From Alphaproteobacteria bacterium (GTDB lineage: Bacteria > Myxococcota_A > UBA796 > GCA-2862545), in NCBI GenBank assembly GCA_020632875.1, contig JACKET010000001.1, forward strand, positions 62,001-126,000: a stretch of DNA of 64,000 nucleotides. Reading direction: 5' to 3'. The notes beneath the pieces are model-generated. The model searched no databases, was not told where the DNA came from, and saw only the letters and a program-made list of their open reading frames with translations. Position 1 is the first letter of the stretch. Each line of letters begins with the position of its first letter. A program made the position numbers and the translations under genes. Positions 39,030 to 46,952 of this stretch are shown in pieces.

Positions 39030-39685
39030 TCGCGCTGTGCCTCGCGCTGCAGGCGATCCCGGCGCGCTTCACGCCCGAAGCCGTGGCGCTGCGGGCCTCC
39101 GCGCCCTTCGAGCCCTCGCGGCGCGAGGTCGCGCTGTGGTCGGAGGGGCGTCAGCTCGCCACGGGCACCTGGCTCGTCGACGGGCGCCGCAGCCACGTGG
39201 CGTTCCGCAACCCGCTCGGCCAGCCGACGTCCATCCTTCGCGTCGCCGACGGCGCGGTGGGGCTCGAGCTCGTCGGGGTGCGCGAGGTGGTGGCGGCCGA
39301 CGCGTCCTCGGTGCTCGGCGAGGCCTCGGAGGGCGCGCTCGACGCCGAGGGTCTCGCCGCACTCGTGCTGGGGCGGCTCCCGGGGCCCCCTGACCGCATC
39401 GAGGCCGTCGGGCCGGGCTTCCTCGCGTGGCGCGGCGATCTGGTCGCGGGGCTCGACCGCGAGGGCAGGGTGCGCGTCGCGCGGCTCGGGCGCCTCGAGG
39501 TCCGCCACACGGCCGACGGCGTGCGGCTGTCGGACGGGGTCGCGACGTTCCGCGTGGTGCTCGGCGAGCCCGAGCGCGGGCCCGTTCCATCGCACGCCTT
39601 CCGCATCGGCGCGGAGCGCGCCGTGCCTTCGATCAGCACGGCGCGGCTGGGCCGTCTGACCGCCCGCCGCATGCTGGGCTTGTAA
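39014..39685 (+). CDS. hypothetical secreted protein
   Basis: A 223-residue protein from GTG 39014, which has GGAGGC just upstream. The N-terminus SRALIALCLALQAIPA is a probable signal peptide. The mature part is strand-rich and basic/acidic balanced (REVALWSEGRQLATGTWLVD, SRRSHVAF-like turn, LVGVREVVAAD, GLDREGRVRVARLGRLEVRH). It may be a periplasmic or outer-membrane beta protein. No family is recognised. It is coupled to the TPR lipoprotein by a 16-nt overlap. Confidence 0.6.
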   Translation: MSRALIALCLALQAIPARFTPEAVALRASAPFEPSRREVALWSEGRQLATGTWLVDGRRSHVAFRNPLGQPTSILRVADGAVGLELVGVREVVAADASSVLGEASEGALDAEGLAALVLGRLPGPPDRIEAVGPGFLAWRGDLVAGLDREGRVRVARLGRLEVRHTADGVRLSDGVATFRVVLGEPERGPVPSHAFRIGAERAVPSISTARLGRLTARRMLGL

Positions 39686-39758
39686 GCCCCTGGTAATCCA
39701 GGGATGTCACGGTGCCCTCCGTATCGGGTACCGTGCGTAGACCAGAAGAGAGGTGTGC

Positions 39759-41078
39759 GTGCTCCGGTCCCTGTGCCTCACGGCGATGCTGGCTCTGCCG
39801 TCGGTGGCTTTCGGTCAGGCTTCGACCACGGTGCTCTGGTACCACGGAAACGGCGGTACCACGAACAACTCCAACGAGTTCGCGTCCCACATCTCGGGCG
39901 TCCTGCTGGGCTCCGTCGACTTCCAGACCAACTGGGCGGCCCTCGACCTCGACACCTACCGCTACGTCATCCTCGCCCGGCCCACCCAGGCGTTCGACGC
40001 GGGGCAGATCTCCACGCTCTCGGCCTTCCTCGACGGCGGCGGCTTCGTCGTCGTCATCGGCGACTCCCTCGCCGCCGGCCAGCCCCAGATCGACACGATC
40101 AACGCGCTGATGACCGGCCTCGGCCGAACGGCACAGCTCGAGTCCGAGCAGTTCACCAACCCGCTCGACGACATGACGAACCTCCCGACGTGCTCCCTCG
40201 GCGAGGTCATCAACGGCGGCAGCATCCTCGACGCGGCCAGCCCGCTGTCGCTCGAGTCCTGCGGCGACATCGAGCCGGGCCTCGCCACGATCATCGAGGG
40301 CTACAGCATCACCATCGAGTCCACGCCGTTCAACTTCGACCTGCTGGTCGAAGAAGACGGGGTGCTGCTGACGGCCGACTACGACTTCTTCTCGGGCGAC
40401 GACTGCGGGATCATCGCGAAGCGATCGTTCTGGAACAACCTCTGGGCGCGGGTCTGCGACCGCGACGAAGACGGGGCGACCAGCGTCGAGTGCGGCGGGT
40501 TCGACTGCGACGACAGCGACCCGCAGGCGGGCGCCGACATCGCCTACCTCGACCTCGACGGCGACGGGTTCGGCGACGACGGCAGCCCGGCGCCGTGTGT
40601 CCTGGGAGCGGTCGAGCAGGGGGGCGACTGCGACGACGACGATCCCGACATCAACCCCGGGGTCGCCGAGGTCTGCGACGGCGTCGACAACGACTGCATG
40701 GGGGGCATCGACGACGACGTCGCCGAGGGTCCCGAGTGGTACGCCGACTTCGATGGCGACGGCTACGGCCGCGACGACGACGAGCCCGTCATCGCCTGCG
40801 ACCCGCCGCCGAACCACGTCGACCAGCAGGGCGATTGCCTGGATACGAACGCCAATGCGCACATCGACGCCACCGAGATCTGCAACAACGGTGTCGACGA
40901 GAACTGCAACGGCACGGCCGACGAGGGCTGCGGGGGCAACACCAACCCGCCTCCGCCCCCCGGGTCGGGCGGTGGTGGATGTGGCTGCAGCGCCGGGGTC
41001 GGCGCTCCGGCGCTCGGCTTCGGGCTACTGACGCTCGCGGGTCTGTTCGCCCGCCGGCGTCGCCTCGTGACCGAGTAG
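39759..41078 (+). CDS. secreted MopE-repeat protein with MYXO-CTERM tail (copy 1)
   Basis: A 439-residue protein. After a signal peptide (to about VAFGQA) comes a Rossmann-like domain (about 22-220): TTVLWYHGNGGT, YRYVILARPTQAFDAGQI, FLDGGGFVVVIGDSLAAGQP. It resembles ThuA/GATase-like unfilled-flavodoxin folds. Residues about 225-380 are MopE repeats (DCDDSDPQ, DLDGDGFGDDG, EVCDGVDNDC, NGVDENCNGTADEGC). A Pro/Gly linker leads to GCGCSAG, a membrane segment and a terminal RRRR, the MYXO-CTERM sorting pattern. GTG 39759 has GAGAGG five bases upstream. A close paralogue follows. Confidence 0.85.
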   Translation: MLRSLCLTAMLALPSVAFGQASTTVLWYHGNGGTTNNSNEFASHISGVLLGSVDFQTNWAALDLDTYRYVILARPTQAFDAGQISTLSAFLDGGGFVVVIGDSLAAGQPQIDTINALMTGLGRTAQLESEQFTNPLDDMTNLPTCSLGEVINGGSILDAASPLSLESCGDIEPGLATIIEGYSITIESTPFNFDLLVEEDGVLLTADYDFFSGDDCGIIAKRSFWNNLWARVCDRDEDGATSVECGGFDCDDSDPQAGADIAYLDLDGDGFGDDGSPAPCVLGAVEQGGDCDDDDPDINPGVAEVCDGVDNDCMGGIDDDVAEGPEWYADFDGDGYGRDDDEPVIACDPPPNHVDQQGDCLDTNANAHIDATEICNNGVDENCNGTADEGCGGNTNPPPPPGSGGGGCGCSAGVGAPALGFGLLTLAGLFARRRRLVTE

Positions 41079-41086
41079 GGGGACCG

Positions 41087-42340
41087 ATGATCCGATTCGT
41101 GCTGGCGGCGCTCTTCGCGGCGGCGCCCGGGGTGGCGTGCGCCCAGACGATCCTGTGGTACCACGGCAACGGCGGGACCGTCTCGAACGCGTCGGAGCTC
41201 CAGAGCCACTTCACGACCACGCTGGGCGGCACGTACCTCGCCGAGGACGACTGGAACGCCGTCACGCCGTCCGACCACCGCATCATCCTGCTGGCGCGTC
41301 CGACCCAGGCGTTCGACGCGGCCCAGATCGCCGCCCTCGACGCGTTCGTCGCGGACGGTGGGCTCCTCGTGCTCGCGGGCGACTCCATCTCGGCGGGGCA
41401 GCCGCAGATCGACACGCTCAACGGCGTGCTCGACGGGCTCGGGCTCACCGCGCGTCTGGAGCCGGTGGGGCTCACGCCCGAGGGCAACACGTGCACGCTC
41501 ACCACCGTCATCAACGCGTCCGATTTCGTGGCGTCGTCCAACGCGCCCTCCGTGACGGGCTTCGGCGACATCGATGCCGGCAGCGGCACCATCCTGGTCG
41601 GCTTCAGCCAGACCTCCGGCTCGGTCACGACGACGGCCGAGATCCTCGTGGAGGAGGGCGGGGTGCTGATCGGGGCGGACTACGACCTGTTCTCGGACGA
41701 CACGTGTGGCTTCGGCCCCAAGCAGAGCTTCTGGACGAGCCTGTTCGGCGTGGCGTGCGACCACGACGAGGACGGAGTGCGGGCGCAGGTGTGCGGCGGC
41801 TCGGACTGCGACGACGAAGACGGGTCGGTCGGCGCGTTCGGCGGCTACCCCGACGCGGACGGCGACGGCTTCGGCGACGACGCGGGGTACACCGAGTGCC
41901 AGGCGCTCGACACGCCGGTGGGCGGCGACTGCGACGACAGCGACGGCGACGTGAATCCCGACGCCTCCGAGGTCTGCAACGGCGTCGACGACGACTGCGA
42001 CGGGATGGAGGACGAGGATCTCGGGACCCCGTGGTTCCCGGACGCGGATGGCGATGGCTTCGGCGACGACGGGGCGGAAGGCGTGGTGGCGTGCGACGCG
42101 CCGTCCGGACACGTCGACGTGCAGGGCGACTGCGACGACACGCGCGACACCGTGAGCCCCGATGCCACCGAGGTCTGCAGCAACCTCGTCGACGACGACT
42201 GCGACGGCACGGTGGACGAGGGCTGCCAGACCGTGATCATCCCGCCCGACAAGCCCTGCGGCTGTGCGAGCCCCGCGCCGGGCGGCCTGGTGCTCTGGCT
42301 CGGTGCGCTGCTGGCCGTCAGGCGTCGCGGATGTCGTTGA
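41087..42340 (+). CDS. secreted MopE-repeat protein with MYXO-CTERM-like tail (copy 2)
   Basis: A 417-residue paralogue of the preceding gene, starting 9 bp after it with AGGGGGA upstream. Signal peptide to AACA/VACAQ, then TILWYHGNGGTVSNASEL, DHRIILLARPTQAFDAAQI and GLLVLAGDSISAGQP show the same N-terminal domain. The MopE region (about 225-385) has four acidic units including DADGDGFGDD twice. The tail GCASPAPGGLVLWLGALLAV and RRRGCR is a shorter MYXO-CTERM-like segment. The 3' end overlaps the recJ stop by 23 bp. Confidence 0.85.
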   Translation: MIRFVLAALFAAAPGVACAQTILWYHGNGGTVSNASELQSHFTTTLGGTYLAEDDWNAVTPSDHRIILLARPTQAFDAAQIAALDAFVADGGLLVLAGDSISAGQPQIDTLNGVLDGLGLTARLEPVGLTPEGNTCTLTTVINASDFVASSNAPSVTGFGDIDAGSGTILVGFSQTSGSVTTTAEILVEEGGVLIGADYDLFSDDTCGFGPKQSFWTSLFGVACDHDEDGVRAQVCGGSDCDDEDGSVGAFGGYPDADGDGFGDDAGYTECQALDTPVGGDCDDSDGDVNPDASEVCNGVDDDCDGMEDEDLGTPWFPDADGDGFGDDGAEGVVACDAPSGHVDVQGDCDDTRDTVSPDATEVCSNLVDDDCDGTVDEGCQTVIIPPDKPCGCASPAPGGLVLWLGALLAVRRRGCR

Positions 42341-44057
42341 TCTCGAGCTGGAGCGTCGTGTCGCCGCGGTAGGTGTTCGTGCCGAGCTGGCCGAGCAGAT
42401 CGACGGGGCGGTTCACGAGGCTCTCGGCGCGGGCGCCTTCGCCCCACCACAGCGCGCTCACGGCGCCCCCGCCGCCGCGCGGGACGAGGAGCTTCAGCAG
42501 CTTGCCGTCGCCCTTCGAGCTCGGAGCGAACGCCGTGACCCCGCGCACGAGCAGGCGGGGCCGCGGATTGCCCATGCCGAACGGCCCGAGGGCTTCGAGG
42601 TCGCGGTAGAGATCCCAGGTGAGGTCTTCGGGGCTGGCCTCGGCGTCGACCCGGCGCTGGCGCACGAGGTCGGCCGGGGCAGTGTTCGCCTCGACCCACG
42701 CGGAGAGGCGCTCCTGGAGGGCCCCGAGCTGTGCCGTGGGGACCGTGAAGCCCGCGGCGGCGGGGTGCCCGCCGTACTTCACGAGCAGGTCGGCCGCGGC
42801 GTCGAGCGCGTGGACCGCGTGGACGCCGTCGATGCTGCGCACGCTGCCGACGGCCGTGTCGCCCTGGATGCTGACGACCGCGGCGGGCCGGTAGACGGCG
42901 TCTTTCACCTTGCTCGCGACGATGCCGACGACCCCGCGGTGCCAGCCCTCTTCTTCGGGCCCCGCGACCACCACGAAGGCCGGCGGGGCTTCGGTGTCGA
43001 CCTTCGCCATCGCTTCGTCGAACACCTGGCGCTGGATGCTCTGGCGCTCGCGGTTGAGCGCGTCGAGCTCGCTCGCGAGGGCGTTCGCGCGCTCGGGATC
43101 GCGGGTGTTCAGCAGCTCGACGACCATCCGCGCGTCTTGCAGGCGGCCCGCGGCGTTGATGCGGGGCCCGAGGCGGAACCCGAGGTCGGACTCGCGGATC
43201 GGCCCCGCCATGTCGCAGACCCGCAGCAGCGCGGCCAGGCCGGCGTGGTGCGGGCCGCGGTTGAGCTGCTCGAGGCCGAGCGCGACGATCGCCCGGTTCT
43301 CGGGGGTGGTCAGCGGCACGAGGTCGGCGACGGTTCCGATGGCGGCCAGCTTCAGCAGTGAGTCGAGGATCACCCGGAACTTCGGGTGATTCCGCAGCAG
43401 CCCCTGGGCCAGCTTGAGGCTCACCCCGCACGCCGCGAGCGAGGGGTTCGGGTAGTGGCAGGCGGCCTGGGGCGGGCAGAGCACGAGCGCGTCGTGCGGC
43501 ACGTCGGCGCCGGCCGGCAGGTGGTGATCGCAGATCAGCACGTCGGTGCCGCCGCTGACGGCCGCCGTCACGGCGGCGTGGTCGCGGACGCCGATGTCGG
43601 CCGTGACGATCAGGCCGATGCCGTCTTCGACGGCCTTCTCGGCGGCGCGCACGCTGAAGCCGTAGCCTTCGTCGAAGCGGCTGGGGATGTGGTAGTCGAT
43701 CGACAGGTCGGGGGCGCGCAGGCGCAGGGCGGCCTGCAGGATCAGGCTGCTCGTCGTGCCGTCGACGTCGTAGTCGGTGATGATCCGCACCTTCTCGCGC
43801 TTCGCGATGGCCTGCTCGAGGCGCGCGAGGGCATCGGCCATGCCGTGCATGAGCGCGGGATCGTGGAGCGCGTCGACGGTGGGCACGAGCCACGAGCGGT
43901 CGGGCACGCCCTCTCCGGACCATCGCAGGGCCAGACAGCGTGCCGCCACGGGCCCGAGCCCCGTCGCGCGCGCGATCCGCGCGGTGCGCTCGGGCTCGGC
44001 GGGGCGCAGCTTCCACAGCGAGCCCGTCCACGACAGGCGGTCGTCGTCAGCGTCCAT
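42318..44057 (-). CDS. recJ: single-stranded-DNA-specific exonuclease RecJ
   Basis: A 579-residue RecJ. The DHH phosphoesterase motifs are intact: DYDVDGTTS (95-103), DEGYGF, TADIGVRDH (152-160), CDHHLP (176-181). The DHHA1 domain has GWHRGVVGIVASK and KYGGHPAAAGFTV, and the C-terminal OB-like part has GPFGMGNPRP. RecJ degrades single-stranded DNA 5' to 3' in recombination and mismatch repair. Length is normal. ATG 44057 is 22 bp from the next minus-strand gene's stop, so the MglA-like gene upstream may be in the same transcript. Confidence 0.96.
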   Translation of the reverse strand: MDADDDRLSWTGSLWKLRPAEPERTARIARATGLGPVAARCLALRWSGEGVPDRSWLVPTVDALHDPALMHGMADALARLEQAIAKREKVRIITDYDVDGTTSSLILQAALRLRAPDLSIDYHIPSRFDEGYGFSVRAAEKAVEDGIGLIVTADIGVRDHAAVTAAVSGGTDVLICDHHLPAGADVPHDALVLCPPQAACHYPNPSLAACGVSLKLAQGLLRNHPKFRVILDSLLKLAAIGTVADLVPLTTPENRAIVALGLEQLNRGPHHAGLAALLRVCDMAGPIRESDLGFRLGPRINAAGRLQDARMVVELLNTRDPERANALASELDALNRERQSIQRQVFDEAMAKVDTEAPPAFVVVAGPEEEGWHRGVVGIVASKVKDAVYRPAAVVSIQGDTAVGSVRSIDGVHAVHALDAAADLLVKYGGHPAAAGFTVPTAQLGALQERLSAWVEANTAPADLVRQRRVDAEASPEDLTWDLYRDLEALGPFGMGNPRPRLLVRGVTAFAPSSKGDGKLLKLLVPRGGGGAVSALWWGEGARAESLVNRPVDLLGQLGTNTYRGDTTLQLEINDIRDA

Positions 44058-44078
44058 GCGCCGCCCTTAACGGGCGCC

Positions 44079-45203
44079 TCAGTGGAAGAGCAGGAACCCG
44101 ATCATCACGCCAGTCACGATCCCGCCCCCGATGCCGAGGATGCCGTACCAGACGGGCGGCATGTCGTCGTCTTCGACCCAGCTCGTGAGCTCGACCTTGT
44201 CGGGGAGGTTCTGGGTGACGTTCATCACCGGGCTCGCGCTCGTCACGGGGAGGGCGACGGGCCGGGGCATGGCGGGGGAGTCGGTCGGCCGGTTCGCGAG
44301 CTTCACGCGCAGCTGGCGGGTCTCGCCGCCGCCCATCCGCTCGAACTCGACGTCGACGTAGACCTGACCGTCCTCCATGTTCGCCTCGACCACGCGAACC
44401 GGGTAGGAACCTGCAAAATCACGCGGCTGGAACGGCACTTCGACGCTGCTGCCCGGTGGCGTGGCGGTGGAGGGCGCGGCATCCAGCGTGCGCTCGCTCG
44501 CGGTGGAGCCCTCGCGGCGCAGGGCGGCGAGGTGCTTCTTCACCACGTCGTCGTCGGTCTCGGCGGTGGGGCGGTGCACCGCCTTCAACGCGATGGCGCC
44601 CTCTTCGCCGGCCATCGCGAGCCGGATGCGCTCGAGCGTGAGGGTCGCGATGCGATCGAAGGTGTCGCGCACGCCCACGTGGGACTTCGCCGCGGCCGAC
44701 AGCACCGGGAAGCCGTAGGGGTTCAGGTCGAACACCACGGCGGTCTCGTCGCGCGCGCCCTCGCGGTCGGTCTGGTTGACCTGGAGGACGACGGGGAGGC
44801 CGGCCAGCTCGAGCTCCTGCTCGGCGAGGACCTCTTCGAGCTCGAGCAGGGCCTGCTCGTTGGCGTTCGCGGCGTCGGCGCGGCTGTCGGCGACGAGGAC
44901 GATCGCGTCGACGCCCTCCATCACCTGCTTGCGGTGCGCGAGGAGGGTGAGGCCCCCGGGCATGCTGTAGACGCGGTAGCGGATCGTGAAGCCCGAGAGC
45001 TTCGACGCGGGCACCTGCACGTCGAAGTACCAGGTGCGTTCTTTCGTGTCGCCGGGGCCGAACTCGTGGAGTCGGCTCTTGACCTCGGTTCCTTCGAGCA
45101 GCTCGTACAGCGCGCGCACGTTCGTGTTGCAGCCCGCACCTGTAGCGCCGAAGTAGACGATCTTCGCCGTGATTTCCCGGTGTGCGAAGTTGATGACGGC
45201 CAT
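44079..45203 (-). CDS. membrane-anchored MglA-like GTPase homologue with degenerate P-loop
   Basis: A 374-residue protein. Residues 1-195 align by pattern with MglA (INFAHREITAKIVYFGA, YRVYSMPGG, GVDAIVLVADSR, LPVVLQVNQTD). Nucleotide-binding residues are altered: the P-loop reads GATGAGCNTN (19-28), lacking the GKT/S lysine; the DxxG-equivalent ends PGG (82-84) in place of PGQ; G4 is NQTD. Residues about 195-345 are a linker plus a beta-rich domain (VRVVEANMEDGQVYVDVEFE). One membrane helix (about 347-370) ends the chain. A role in polarity or as a scaffold without GTP turnover is possible. AGAAGGA precedes ATG 45203. Confidence 0.82.
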   Translation of the reverse strand: MAVINFAHREITAKIVYFGATGAGCNTNVRALYELLEGTEVKSRLHEFGPGDTKERTWYFDVQVPASKLSGFTIRYRVYSMPGGLTLLAHRKQVMEGVDAIVLVADSRADAANANEQALLELEEVLAEQELELAGLPVVLQVNQTDREGARDETAVVFDLNPYGFPVLSAAAKSHVGVRDTFDRIATLTLERIRLAMAGEEGAIALKAVHRPTAETDDDVVKKHLAALRREGSTASERTLDAAPSTATPPGSSVEVPFQPRDFAGSYPVRVVEANMEDGQVYVDVEFERMGGGETRQLRVKLANRPTDSPAMPRPVALPVTSASPVMNVTQNLPDKVELTSWVEDDDMPPVWYGILGIGGGIVTGVMIGFLLFH

Positions 45204-45253
45204 GGTCCTTCTGGGGAGGAGACCCGGTGACGCGGACGCGTGCTGTCAACCGC

Positions 45254-45259
45254 ACTATA
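45254..45259 (-). promoter_or_regulatory. -10 TATAGT for the MglA-like gene
   Basis: TATAGT on the minus strand lies about 50 bases upstream of ATG 45203, in the 103-bp gap between divergent genes. The opposite strand reads TATACC and might serve lgt. Confidence 0.4.
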
Positions 45260-45306
45260 CCGTGCGCGGTGAGGTCCCCTCGAACCCGGGCCTCGACGGA
45301 GTCGCT

Positions 45307-46116
45307 GTGCATCCCCTCATCCCCTGGTTCGAAGCGCCCGTGCTGAAGATCCCGGTGACCGACCCTCCGCTCGAGCTGCACGGGTTCGGGTTCCTGGTCG
45401 CGATCGGCTTCATGGTGGGCGGCACCGTGGCGCAGCGCCGCGCCCGCGCGATGGGCGACGACGCCGACGCGATCAACCGGCTCATCGGGTGGCTCGTGCT
45501 GGGCACGTTCGTCGGCGGGCACGTCGGGTACGGCCTGATGTACAAGCCCGACGAGTACCTCTCGAACCCGGTGGAGTTCCTGAAGTTCTGGCAGGGCCTG
45601 TCGAGCTTCGGCGGCTTCGTGGTCTGCGTGCCCCTGGCGATCTGGTTCTTCTACAGGGAGAAGCTGTCGGTCTGGCGCTACATGGATCACCTCGCGCACG
45701 GCATGGCGATCGGGTGGTTCTTCGGGCGGATGGGGTGCTTCGTGGCCCACGATCACCCGGGAACGCCGACGAACTTCTGGCTCGGGGTGTACGGCATCTG
45801 CCACGGCCAGCCCGACGCGAGCGTCGCGTGCCACGACATGGGTCTGTACGAGGCGATGTGGTCGCTCGCGATGTTCGGCGTGCTGATGGCGATCGACCGC
45901 GCCCGGAAGACGAAGGACGGCATCCAGGTGCTGATCTTCGGGCTCTCGTACGCGCCCGTCCGCTTCGGCATGGACTTCCTCCGTCCCGAGGCGACCGACG
46001 CGCGCTACGGCCCGTTCACCCCGGCCCAGTGGGGCTCGATGGTGCTGCTGATCGCGTGTGTCGGGATGATCGCCCAGCGCATGCGCGCCTCCGAAGAGCC
46101 CGTGAAAGCGGGCTGA
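45307..46116 (+). CDS. lgt: prolipoprotein diacylglyceryl transferase
   Basis: A 269-residue polytopic membrane protein. LHGFGFLVAIGFMVGG resembles the first Lgt segment, and GRMGCFVAHDHPGTPT is a variant of the Lgt signature (usually GRxGNFxNxExxG) with the Arg kept. The C-terminus has FGLSYAPVRFGMDFLRPE, the conserved R-F-x2-E/D-x2-R element. Lgt adds diacylglycerol to lipobox cysteines, which matters here because the window encodes many lipoproteins. GTG 45307 has GGAG six bases upstream; longer starts are possible. Confidence 0.92.
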   Translation: MHPLIPWFEAPVLKIPVTDPPLELHGFGFLVAIGFMVGGTVAQRRARAMGDDADAINRLIGWLVLGTFVGGHVGYGLMYKPDEYLSNPVEFLKFWQGLSSFGGFVVCVPLAIWFFYREKLSVWRYMDHLAHGMAIGWFFGRMGCFVAHDHPGTPTNFWLGVYGICHGQPDASVACHDMGLYEAMWSLAMFGVLMAIDRARKTKDGIQVLIFGLSYAPVRFGMDFLRPEATDARYGPFTPAQWGSMVLLIACVGMIAQRMRASEEPVKAG

Positions 46117-46152
46117 TGCAGATCGGGGCGAACGAGCCCGCAGCAGTCGGGG

Positions 46153-46716
46153 CTACCCGTCGGCGGGCTCCGGAAGAGGCTCTTCTGGCGCGTCGCCCTC
46201 GTCCTCCTCTGCGTCGTCGTCGTCCGCCTTCTTCTTGAGCGGGATCGACAGCGCGATCTCGAGCCCGCCGATGAAGTTCTGGTCGGGGATGCCCGGGCCG
46301 GACTCGCCGCCGAAGACCTCGATGCCGCCGTAGCCCCCGACGCGCACGAACGGGATGGAGAGGTGGAGGCTGATCCCCGCGTCGAAGCCCGGCGTGGGCG
46401 CCGCAAAGGGCTCGCCGATGGCCGCGTTCGCGTGCGCGTAGACGCCGGGCGTGAGGATCCACCCGATGATCAGACGCCCTCCGGCGCGCGGCACGATCAC
46501 GCCCGTCTCGTAGTGGTACGTGGCGCCGATCTCGGGGATCAGGCGCGCGATCTTCAGGCTGAAGCTCGGGCCCACGTGGGCGGCGATCCCGGGGCCCAGC
46601 GGCGAGCCCTCGGCCGACATCGGCACCCCCCATTCGTGGGAAGCGGCGAGGTGAACATGGGTTCCGGCGAGCGCCGGCGCCGACGCGAAGAGGGTGAGCA
46701 GGGCGACCACGCGCAT
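46153..46716 (-). CDS. hypothetical outer-membrane beta-barrel-like protein
   Basis: A 187-residue protein. The signal peptide MRVVALLTLFASAPALAG is clear. About eight amphipathic strands follow (LAASHEWGVPMS, IPEIGATYHYETGVIVP, GGRLIIGWILTPGVYAH, ISLHLSIPFVRVGGYGGIEVF, FIGGLEIALSIPL), which fits a small barrel. The end is an unusual acidic run (KKKADDDDAEEDEGDAPEE), which may extend into the periplasm. No family is recognised. GGAGGT precedes ATG 46716. It converges on lgt. Confidence 0.65.
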   Translation of the reverse strand: MRVVALLTLFASAPALAGTHVHLAASHEWGVPMSAEGSPLGPGIAAHVGPSFSLKIARLIPEIGATYHYETGVIVPRAGGRLIIGWILTPGVYAHANAAIGEPFAAPTPGFDAGISLHLSIPFVRVGGYGGIEVFGGESGPGIPDQNFIGGLEIALSIPLKKKADDDDAEEDEGDAPEEPLPEPADG

Positions 46717-46765
46717 CCGACCTCCGTGCGTGTTCTACCCCACGACGATGGCGCCCGCGCACGTC

Positions 46766-46794
46766 TTGACGCCCCCCGGGGGGGTGGATACCTC
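46766..46794 (+). promoter_or_regulatory. promoter of tRNA-Leu
   Basis: TTGACG (46766-46771), a 17-bp spacer (46772-46788) and TACCTC (46789-46794), then about 11 bases to the tRNA 5' end. The spacer contains the C6G7 run 46772-46784, a self-complementary block. Confidence 0.6.
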
Positions 46795-46805
46795 TCCGGC
46801 ACGCT

Positions 46806-46890
46806 GCGGAAGTGGCGGAATTTGGTAGACGCGCAGGGTTCAGGTTCCTGTGCCAGAGATGGTGTGGGGGTTCGAGTCCCCCCTTCCGCA
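46806..46890 (+). tRNA. tRNA-Leu (anticodon CAG)
   Basis: Acceptor stem GCGGAAG (46806-46812) pairs with CTTCCGC (46883-46889), with discriminator A at 46890. The anticodon stem CAGGG/TCCTG (46834-46838, 46846-46850) encloses loop TTCAGGT, giving anticodon CAG at 46841-46843. A long variable arm follows, and the T arm reads GGGGG-TTCGAGT-CCCCC, as in class II tRNA-Leu. CCA is not encoded. It would read CUG, expected to be the main Leu codon in a GC-rich genome. Confidence 0.97.
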
Positions 46891-46892
46891 CT

Positions 46893-46925
46893 CGAGGCGG
46901 CCGCGACGTGAGTCCGGCCGCCTCG
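46893..46925. terminator. hairpin terminator after tRNA-Leu
   Basis: Stem CGAGGCGGCC (46893-46902) pairs exactly with GGCCGCCTCG (46916-46925) around a 13-base loop, followed on the plus strand by TTTCGTT. It starts three bases after the tRNA. It may also stop the convergent minus-strand operon ending at 46953. Confidence 0.85.
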
Positions 46926-46952
46926 TTTCGTTCCGGGGCCCGCCGAGGCGCT

